NCBI GenBank assembly: GCA_946887085.1
Contig: CAMPKG010000069.1
Location: 1-12,051 of the forward strand
Direction: 5' to 3'
Source of the DNA: an uncultured Sphingobacteriales bacterium
Lineage (GTDB): Bacteria > Bacteroidota > Bacteroidia > Chitinophagales > Chitinophagaceae
Length of the DNA stretch: 12,051 nt
The first letter of the stretch is position 1; each line of letters begins with the position of its first letter. Below are positions 7,355 through 12,051 of the stretch, piece after piece. The notes under the pieces were generated by a model. That model was given only the letters and a program-made list of their open reading frames with translations, was not told the DNA's origin and did no database searches. The position numbers and the translations under genes were made by a program.

Positions 7355-7383
7355 AATAATGCCGCCAGCATGGCGGCATTATT
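7355..7383 (+). terminator. Strong hairpin terminator after the M16 gene
   Basis: AATAATGCCGCCA (7355-7367), the loop GCA, and TGGCGGCATTATT (7371-7383) form a perfect 13-bp stem with a GC-rich top. It starts 16 bp after the stop codon. The A-rich 5' arm and T-rich 3' arm, followed by TATTTG, make it a Rho-independent terminator that could work in both directions. It separates the peptidase from the small membrane protein gene, which must therefore have its own promoter. Confidence 0.85.
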
Positions 7384-7492
7384 TATTTGAGGCCATGTGA
7401 AACTATTAACTTATTATATTGCACGATAACAACACATTCGTATCCGGTTATACTTGATTGTGCGTGTTGTCCAATTCCTGAAATTATCTAGA

Positions 7493-7825
7493 ATGCCTGA
7501 ACTGTTCCTGAGTATTTACTTCGCTTATAAAAACAGCCTCATTGCAAAAGCAAAAGGATTGAATACCGTGCTATGGGTGTTCATCACAATTTTTGCCTTT
7601 TTGGTAGCTGAGGTCATAGGAGTAGGGCTTGTCATGGCTTTTTTTTATAGAGGAGGCAATGATCCTGGAGCAGTAAAAGCATTTCTTTTCAGTCACCCGT
7701 TGCAAATCGTATTTATTTATTTTACCGCTATCGGTGGGTGTTTGTTCGTTCGTTATGTATTAGAGAACAAGCGAGGTAGTAGTCATGAGGCTGAAGAAGA
7801 TGTTGACGAGGACGGGGAATCCTAG
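7493..7825 (+). CDS. Small two-helix membrane protein with acidic tail, unknown function
   Basis: The ATG at 7493 gives 110 residues; the frame also opens at a TTG at 7454, but that would lie inside a promoter-like TATACTTG (7449-7456), so the ATG is preferred. Two hydrophobic helices are clear, at about 25-52 and 70-90. The first contains a glutamate (Glu40) in its middle, which is unusual for a plain anchor. Between them is a short loop, YRGGNDPGAVKAF. The last 12 residues or so (EAEEDVDEDGES) are strongly acidic and probably cytoplasmic. I recognise no family. The gene stands alone: a terminator lies upstream, and its stop sits 2 bp from the stop of the convergent response-regulator gene. 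A membrane partner of the neighbouring sensor system is possible but unproven. Confidence 0.65.
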   Translation: MPELFLSIYFAYKNSLIAKAKGLNTVLWVFITIFAFLVAEVIGVGLVMAFFYRGGNDPGAVKAFLFSHPLQIVFIYFTAIGGCLFVRYVLENKRGSSHEAEEDVDEDGES

Positions 7826-7827
7826 CA

Positions 7828-8562
7828 CTACCATCCGAGTACTGACTTGAGTTTGGCCATACCGCTTTTACTTACAATGATTTTCGCGCCACATTGCAGC
7901 AATGCTATGTGGCTTTCTTTTTCATAAGGTTCTATACGGAGTATCTGGCTTACGGGTACCAGGTAGGAGCGATGTACACGAATGAATTGCTCAGGGTCTA
8001 AGCTTTGTTCTATGTGCGTAAGTGTGGCTTTTTTAAGATAGCTGGCTCCAGGGGTTACAATCTTTACGTAGTCGTCGTTTGCCTCAATGTAGTGAATATC
8101 CTGCTCGGGTATAATGCGTATCATACCATTATCCTTTACTACTATTCTGTGTTGGTAGCCCTCATATACATTGTTCTCCAGCAAAGGTTCTATCGTAGGT
8201 TTTTGTGTGGAAGCCTGCTGCAACCATTTTTGAATAGCTTTGTCAAAACGTTCTTTACTAATCGGTTTTAAGAGGTAATCAATTGCATGCGCCTCAAATG
8301 CTTTCAGTGCGTACTCATCAAAGGCAGTTGTAAAAACCACAGACGGAGGAGCGTCCAGCAGTTCCAGCATTTCAAAACCATTTAAACGGGGCATTTGAAC
8401 ATCAAGGAAGATAAGATCAGGTGTCAGATCTTGAATTGCCTTAAAGCCTTCAAAACCATCACCGCATTCGGCAACTATCTCAAATTGCGGGTATGAATTC
8501 AAAAAGGCCTTTACCAGTTGTCTTGCAAGTGGTTCATCGTCTATAAGTACGACCTTATACAT
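7828..8562 (-). CDS. LytTR-family response regulator
   Basis: A cytoplasmic transcription regulator. The receiver domain (about 3-120) has the acidic pair Asp8/Asp9, the phosphorylated Asp54 in IFLDVQMP, Thr79 in FTTA and Lys99 in LLKP. The LytTR DNA-binding domain (about 138-244) shows DIHYIEANDDYVKI and the family signature FIRVHRSYLV (193-202). LytTR proteins bind pairs of short direct repeats. The start codon lies inside the end of the kinase gene (8-base overlap), so the two are translationally coupled and form a cognate pair. It is the last gene of the operon and ends 2 bp from the convergent small membrane protein gene with no hairpin between. Family and pairing are secure. The targets are unknown; its own operon is one candidate. 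Confidence 0.95.
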   Translation of the reverse strand: MYKVVLIDDEPLARQLVKAFLNSYPQFEIVAECGDGFEGFKAIQDLTPDLIFLDVQMPRLNGFEMLELLDAPPSVVFTTAFDEYALKAFEAHAIDYLLKPISKERFDKAIQKWLQQASTQKPTIEPLLENNVYEGYQHRIVVKDNGMIRIIPEQDIHYIEANDDYVKIVTPGASYLKKATLTHIEQSLDPEQFIRVHRSYLVPVSQILRIEPYEKESHIALLQCGAKIIVSKSGMAKLKSVLGW

Positions 8563-9583
8563 GCTGTGGTATTTTTAAGGTTGTTGTGAATAGTTCTTCG
8601 TTTTGCACTGTATCCAGCAGGTCGGTGCGGGCATAGAGCAGGTAAAGCCTGCGACGGATGCCTTCAAGACCAAAACCTGTGCCCTTGGGGGCTGCTGCCT
8701 GGGCATCATAGGGGTTCGTAATGCTAATGGTGAGCACATCATTGACTAGTCCTATTTGCACGCTAATTGTGACCGCACCTGTTTTGCCGTATAACCCGAA
8801 TTTAATAGCATTTTCTAAAACCGGTTGCAAAAGGAAGGGGGGGATTTGCGCGTCGTCAGTATAATCCTTTTCGAATACTACTTTCAACCTGTCTCCGAAA
8901 CGCGTGGCTTCAATAGCCAGGTATGCCTCGATGTACAACAACTCCTCGTCGATAGGTATGCGCTCTTGTGCTTCCCTTTTTACTGAGCTGCGCAGGAAGT
9001 CAGAGAGCTTGCCTATCATTTCCTGTGCTTTGGCAGGCTCTATCATTGTTAGTGCGCTGATGGAGTTAAGACTGTTATACAAAAAATGAGGCTGCAGTTG
9101 CTGACGCAGTTTATACAGTTCCGCTTCGCGCAGTAATACGGAAGCATCTGTTTGCAGCGTCATTGCCTTTTTCAGTTCGGCAATCTGTTTGCTCCATGCT
9201 GCTGCTGTAGCTACCCAGTTACATACTACCCATGTCACAATAAAATGTATCAGTCCCGACCATGAGATAAACTCTACATAACCCGGCTCGTCACTGCCAA
9301 ACCATTTGAGAAAACTGGTATCGGCAAAGTAAACGATAGCCGCAAAAATGCTGGCCAGGAAAATGGCGTAAGGAATGATACCAACCCGGGTGGGGTAACT
9401 GCTGATGATGATGTACAACCCCCAGGCGGCAGCTGATTGGGTCACTGTGACAAATAAACCTGAAAGTGTTGCGGTCGATATGTCGGACGCCGCATACTTG
9501 TAAAACAATAATGAATGTGCTGCCAATAGTACAACGAATATCGGCAACACAATGGCTAGTATATTTTTCTTAACCGGGGGCAT
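8555..9583 (-). CDS. LytS/YehU-type sensor histidine kinase, membrane-bound
   Basis: An inner membrane sensor that phosphorylates the adjacent LytTR regulator. The N-terminal part has four predicted membrane helices at about 8-26, 42-61, 67-86 and 105-128, with very short loops. There is no periplasmic sensing domain, so it probably senses a membrane state or a partner protein. A short coiled linker (about 130-160) leads to the His_kinase domain with QPHFLYNSLNSI and the phosphorylated His166. The ATPase part has LLQPVLENAIKFG (Asn258) and the glycine-rich GTGFGLEGIRRRL (301-313); it lacks the classical separate F and G2 boxes, as is usual for this family. It is third in the operon, 8 bp after the DUF4288-like gene. 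The LiaF-like protein encoded upstream is a natural candidate for the partner that controls it. Confidence 0.93.
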   Translation of the reverse strand: MPPVKKNILAIVLPIFVVLLAAHSLLFYKYAASDISTATLSGLFVTVTQSAAAWGLYIIISSYPTRVGIIPYAIFLASIFAAIVYFADTSFLKWFGSDEPGYVEFISWSGLIHFIVTWVVCNWVATAAAWSKQIAELKKAMTLQTDASVLLREAELYKLRQQLQPHFLYNSLNSISALTMIEPAKAQEMIGKLSDFLRSSVKREAQERIPIDEELLYIEAYLAIEATRFGDRLKVVFEKDYTDDAQIPPFLLQPVLENAIKFGLYGKTGAVTISVQIGLVNDVLTISITNPYDAQAAAPKGTGFGLEGIRRRLYLLYARTDLLDTVQNEELFTTTLKIPQHV

Positions 9584-9591
9584 ATTCCAGC

Positions 9592-9891
9592 TTAGGCTTC
9601 ACTCCAAATGGGTGCAGCTATGGGCTCTATTTCTTTAATGGTAGAGAATAACAACGATCCATGTGTTATCTCTACCGGCTGAAGATCTTTTATCGCGGCA
9701 AGCTCCCAGCTTACAGCGCGCCCATGCCGGTCAACAAATGTTGCTTCTTCTTCCCTTGCAACAAGTTGTGCCCGGGAGAGCGCATCCCGCTCATCATCAG
9801 CGTAAAGCAACCTGTATTGTTCATCGTATTGTTCCGTGCCCTGCGACGAACATTTGATCCGGTAGATGATCTGTGCGATGTACGCTTGCAT
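9592..9891 (-). CDS. DUF4288-like small protein
   Basis: A 99-residue soluble protein without signal or membrane helix. The layout matches DUF4288 as I remember it: an N-terminal strand (YIAQIIYRIKC), an acidic helix where the chain reads LLYADDERDALSRAQLVAREEE, then TFVDRHGRAVSWELAAIKDLQPVEI with the conserved G-x-x-V-x-W and a following Asp-Leu. DUF4288 has no known biochemical role. The gene is tightly packed between the LiaF-like gene (26 bp) and the kinase gene (8 bp), so it is made with the sensor system and may modulate it. The family assignment is from memory and moderate; the reading frame and its place in the operon are strong. Confidence 0.75.
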   Translation of the reverse strand: MQAYIAQIIYRIKCSSQGTEQYDEQYRLLYADDERDALSRAQLVAREEEATFVDRHGRAVSWELAAIKDLQPVEITHGSLLFSTIKEIEPIAAPIWSEA

Positions 9892-9917
9892 AACTATGTG
9901 TTTGAATGGTGTTGCGA

Positions 9918-10652
9918 TTAGTAAGATTTGATCTCGATACTTGCGAAATTACAAGAGCCTTTGAGTATAAGGATCTTTTTGTCTTCAGTGGTAATTGTTG
10001 AAGTGCGTATCGCCCTATGGTCTTCTACGCTGCCGAACGTTGGTTCTATTTCGTTTTGCAGCTCCCAATGTGAGGGCACGATAAGCTCGATACCACCGAA
10101 TGTAACGGAAATATTGAGCACCATTGGCTGCGTGGTGCTATCTGCCTGTATCAGGTTGATCTCTGTACCGCCAAAAGTAGTACTGACATTTCCTCCCCGA
10201 AACTCCTTGGACGTAACTATTTCCTTTCGCCCGCCAAAGGTTACATCAATATTCAGCGCGCTCTCGGTACTTGTTATCACCGGCATGTCCTTCATGCAAT
10301 CGTCCTTTTTTTTTGACCGAAACACGATCACAAGGCCGCCAATGATCAGCGCCAGCGGGAATACAAGGTTGGCAGAGCTGGTGCCCATGATCATGAATTC
10401 TGGTACCAGGTACGCACCGCCGATGAGCATCAGTATCCACCACGCATGGTTGCGGAAACGCTTTTGGATACCTATCAAAAGACCTACTACGATCAGGATA
10501 ACAGGCCAGAAGTCGTGCCAATGAAAGAAAGGCAGAACATGAAGTTTCCGGAGCATCAGGAATATACCTATCAGGATGACGATAAGACCGAAGAATAGTT
10601 TGTCTCCTTTTTTCCTGCGTTGAAAGTCCGGGTGTTGATAGTAACGTGACAT
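9918..10652 (-). CDS. LiaF-like membrane protein with C-terminal beta repeats
   Basis: An inner membrane protein with four N-terminal helices (about 19-35, 48-63, 70-87 and 97-112), matching the LiaI/LiaF-like transmembrane region (DUF5668 type). It begins with a basic, tyrosine-rich cytoplasmic stretch and has the typical WHDFWPVILIVVG motif. The C-terminal half (about 130-244) resembles LiaF/DUF2154 'toast-rack' domains and is built from a recurring TFGG-type strand: VTFGG (137-141), TTFGG (158-162), VTFGG (183-187), PTFGS (204-208) and the decayed CNFAS (234-238). In Firmicutes, LiaF restrains the LiaS kinase and responds to cell-wall antibiotics. Here the first gene of an operon with a kinase and a regulator suggests an equivalent role, which is inference. 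The family call is confident. Confidence 0.88.
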   Translation of the reverse strand: MSRYYQHPDFQRRKKGDKLFFGLIVILIGIFLMLRKLHVLPFFHWHDFWPVILIVVGLLIGIQKRFRNHAWWILMLIGGAYLVPEFMIMGTSSANLVFPLALIIGGLVIVFRSKKKDDCMKDMPVITSTESALNIDVTFGGRKEIVTSKEFRGGNVSTTFGGTEINLIQADSTTQPMVLNISVTFGGIELIVPSHWELQNEIEPTFGSVEDHRAIRTSTITTEDKKILILKGSCNFASIEIKSY

Positions 10653-10665
10653 CTCTTTTCGTTTA

Positions 10666-10701
10666 TGATGTAAAACTACATCGTCATCACGCCTTGAGAA
10701 A
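10666..10701 (-). promoter_or_regulatory. Candidate promoter of the LiaF-like/kinase operon, with palindrome at -7
   Basis: On the minus strand TTTC (10701-10698) and TAGTTTTA (10678-10671) are 19 bp apart, one mismatch each from TTTG and TAnnTTTG. Transcription would start about 15 to 20 bases before the ATG at 10652. The -7 element lies inside an inverted repeat: ATGATGTA (10666-10673) and TACATCGT (10678-10685) on the plus strand pair in 7 of 8 positions plus one wobble, with a 4-base centre. Confidence 0.4.
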
Positions 10702-10713
10702 GTCTCATTAGGC
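10691..10713. repeat. Imperfect palindrome upstream of the LiaF-like operon
   Basis: On the plus strand GCCT-TGAGA-AAG-TCTCA-TT-AGGC forms a stem of 9 bp with a two-base bulge and a three-base loop. It overlaps the candidate -33 element of the operon and lies between it and the end of the glycosyltransferase gene (10769). Neither side carries a T-tract next to the stem, so an operator is more likely than a terminator. Confidence 0.4.
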
Positions 10714-10768
10714 TAAATAAATATGCTTGTCGGTGAAATGCCTTAAATAGTCGGTAAACGCGGGAGAA

Positions 10769-11818
10769 TTAAGAGAGTGTTTTGGGCTCCCACTTCAGCT
10801 TGGTGAACAGCTTTTTGCGCAACACGAAGTAATCCCAAACGATGCTCTTGCCATAAATACCTTCTTCATTGCGATGAGTGATGTGTCTTTTTGCTGCCCG
10901 GCGCCGGCCAAGCCATTTGCCCAGGCTGCCATAGAAGTTGAAATGTGCGCGAATGATGGTATAAGTACTAACGAATTTGCCGGTCAGCAGAAACATTGCA
11001 CCGGCTATACCATCCAGCACCATTCGCAATGGAAATAGCCAGAGAAGCTTGCTGGTCTTTTCGTTTTTAAGGAGGAGAATAAGGTTATTCCGAAAGTTAT
11101 AAAACAGCTTTTGCGGGCTGCCATAGCTGATAACACTACCGCCCACATGGAATACTGTTGACTGGCCGATATAGCCAATTTTATATCCTGCATTCTTCAG
11201 CCGCCAGCAAAGGTCGATCTCCTCCATATGTGCATATAGATCTGGATCCAGGCCGCCTATTTTGTGGTAAAGGTCTGCCCGTATCATCAGGCAGCCACCC
11301 GATGCCCAAAATACTTCGATATCATTATCGTACTGGCCTTCGTCTTTCTCTAGTGTAGCGAATAATCTCCCGCGGCAAAACATGTAGCCGTATTTGTCCA
11401 TAAAGCCACCGCCTGCCCCTGCATATTCCAGGTATTCGCGCTCCCGCCAGTAGCGAATTTTGGGCTGACAAGCCGCAAGGCCGCTATAGCGTTGCATCGC
11501 ATTCACTAAAGGGGGGAACCATCCCGGCGTTACCTCAAAGTCTGCACTAAGCAAAACATAATACTTTGCCTGTATCTGCTTCAGTGCTTCATGATAGCCG
11601 TTAGCAAAGCCTCTGTTGATGGATACCTGTATGGTTTTTACTGTAGGAAAGTTATCCTGTATATATTGCAGGGTATCGTCCGTTGATGCGTTGTCGGCAA
11701 CGATGACCTCGTAGCCCGTTTCGGCTTCGGACACAATGCCCGGCAGGAAGAGTTCATGCCATTTCCTGCCGTTATAGCTGAGAATGACAACGGCGGTATC
11801 CTGCGAACAAGTAATCAT
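10769..11818 (-). CDS. Family 2 (GT-A fold) glycosyltransferase, rhamnosyltransferase-like
   Basis: Predicted to transfer a sugar from a nucleotide-sugar donor to a surface polysaccharide or lipid-linked acceptor at the inner membrane. The N-terminus has the GT2 nucleotide-binding pattern VVILSYNG (10-17) and VIVADNASTDDT (38-49), then INRGFANG (67-74). The DxD-like metal site reads LLSADFEV (89-96), with SAD instead of the more usual NxD. The acceptor region has ASGGCLMIRADLYHKIGGLD (172-191) and the family signature EEIDLCWRL (199-207), followed by HVGG (224-227). Hydrophobic stretches near 245-262 and 265-290 suggest C-terminal membrane association, and the last 50 residues are strongly basic. 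The gene starts 16 bp after the stop of the partial membrane protein gene, so the two are probably co-transcribed. The family is certain; the exact sugar is not. Confidence 0.92.
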   Translation of the reverse strand: MITCSQDTAVVILSYNGRKWHELFLPGIVSEAETGYEVIVADNASTDDTLQYIQDNFPTVKTIQVSINRGFANGYHEALKQIQAKYYVLLSADFEVTPGWFPPLVNAMQRYSGLAACQPKIRYWREREYLEYAGAGGGFMDKYGYMFCRGRLFATLEKDEGQYDNDIEVFWASGGCLMIRADLYHKIGGLDPDLYAHMEEIDLCWRLKNAGYKIGYIGQSTVFHVGGSVISYGSPQKLFYNFRNNLILLLKNEKTSKLLWLFPLRMVLDGIAGAMFLLTGKFVSTYTIIRAHFNFYGSLGKWLGRRRAAKRHITHRNEEGIYGKSIVWDYFVLRKKLFTKLKWEPKTLS

Positions 11819-11834
11819 TGCTTAAAGCGAATGA

Positions 11835-12051
11835 TTATTTATACTTAGGTTCGTACAGCGTGTTTTCTGGTACGGTAATTTCTTCAGTGCTCTGATAACT
11901 GTGCTCGTAGAGGTTATAGCAGCCCGCCCATGCAAAGATGAATATCCCGAAGAAGAACAGCAGGAAAAGAAAACGCGATTTCGAGGGTTTGCTTAATTCG
12001 ATATCAGCCTCGTTCGGTAAATATTGATCCTGATTGTGGTGTTGCGTAGCC
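11835..12051 (-). CDS. C-terminal part of a single-pass membrane protein (partial, runs off the right edge)
   Basis: The minus-strand frame is open from the right edge to a TAA at 11837-11835, giving 71 residues and no internal Met, so the start lies outside the window. It reads as a polar N-terminal stretch (QHHNQDQYLPNEADIELSKPSKSR), one strong membrane helix (FLFLLFFFGIFIFAWAG) and a polar tail rich in Glu and Tyr ending EPKYK. The basic residues before the helix and acidic ones after it favour a cytoplasmic N-terminus. No family can be recognised. Its 16-bp gap to the glycosyltransferase suggests a shared polysaccharide or envelope operon extending to the right. Confidence 0.7.
   Translation of the reverse strand, partial: ATQHHNQDQYLPNEADIELSKPSKSRFLFLLFFFGIFIFAWAGCYNLYEHSYQSTEEITVPENTLYEPKYK

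Noticed and set aside
10671..10683. A LytTR binding site in the LiaF-like operon promoter
   Set aside because: The GTT-containing stretch mismatches the known consensus at several positions and has no second copy at the usual spacing.
1..12051. CRISPR array, transposon ends, tRNA genes or phage genes
   Set aside because: No regular repeat-spacer pattern, transposase motif, cloverleaf or phage protein was seen on either strand.

Overview
The window looks like ordinary chromosome from a Bacteroidota bacterium, most likely of the Chitinophagaceae/Sphingobacteriia type. The grounds are moderate GC, promoter-like elements of the Bacteroidota form TTG-N(17-23)-TAnnTTTG, lipoproteins whose lipobox cysteine is followed by charged residues, a LytS-type kinase paired with a LytTR regulator, and a LiaF-like membrane protein. 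These family calls come from reading the proteins by eye; no database search was possible. No rRNA, tRNA, CRISPR array, transposase or prophage gene was seen.

Left part (1-3924, + strand): a possible 3' tail of a gene entering from the left, then a LigB/YgiD-type extradiol dioxygenase with a Tat-like N-terminus, a secreted lipoprotein, and a POTRA plus beta-barrel outer membrane protein. The dioxygenase has its own promoter candidate. The lipoprotein and the barrel protein may be co-transcribed; the 65 bp between them hold an inverted repeat and a ten-codon mini-ORF in frame with the barrel gene.

Middle (3925-7825): a small cysteine-bearing lipoprotein (- strand) ends exactly against the barrel gene. 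It is divergent from a large two-domain M16 zinc peptidase (+ strand), and a 10-bp-arm inverted repeat lies between them. The peptidase gene is closed by a perfect 13-bp hairpin. A 110-residue two-helix membrane protein with an acidic tail follows.

Right part (7828-10652, - strand): a tight four-gene operon, read right to left, encodes a LiaF-like membrane protein, a DUF4288-like small protein, a LytS-type sensor kinase and a LytTR response regulator. The genes are 26 bp apart, 8 bp apart, then overlap by 8 bp. The layout resembles the Firmicutes LiaFSR envelope-stress module with a LytS/LytTR pair in place of LiaS/LiaR. Two palindromes overlap its candidate promoter. Upstream on the same strand are a family 2 glycosyltransferase and the C-terminal end of a single-pass membrane protein that runs off the right edge.

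Taken together this is envelope biology: export, outer membrane assembly, periplasmic proteolysis, envelope sensing and surface polysaccharide. I see no convincing new defence or mobile system. The most interesting elements are the LiaF/DUF4288/LytS/LytTR cassette and three intergenic inverted repeats that no gene explains.
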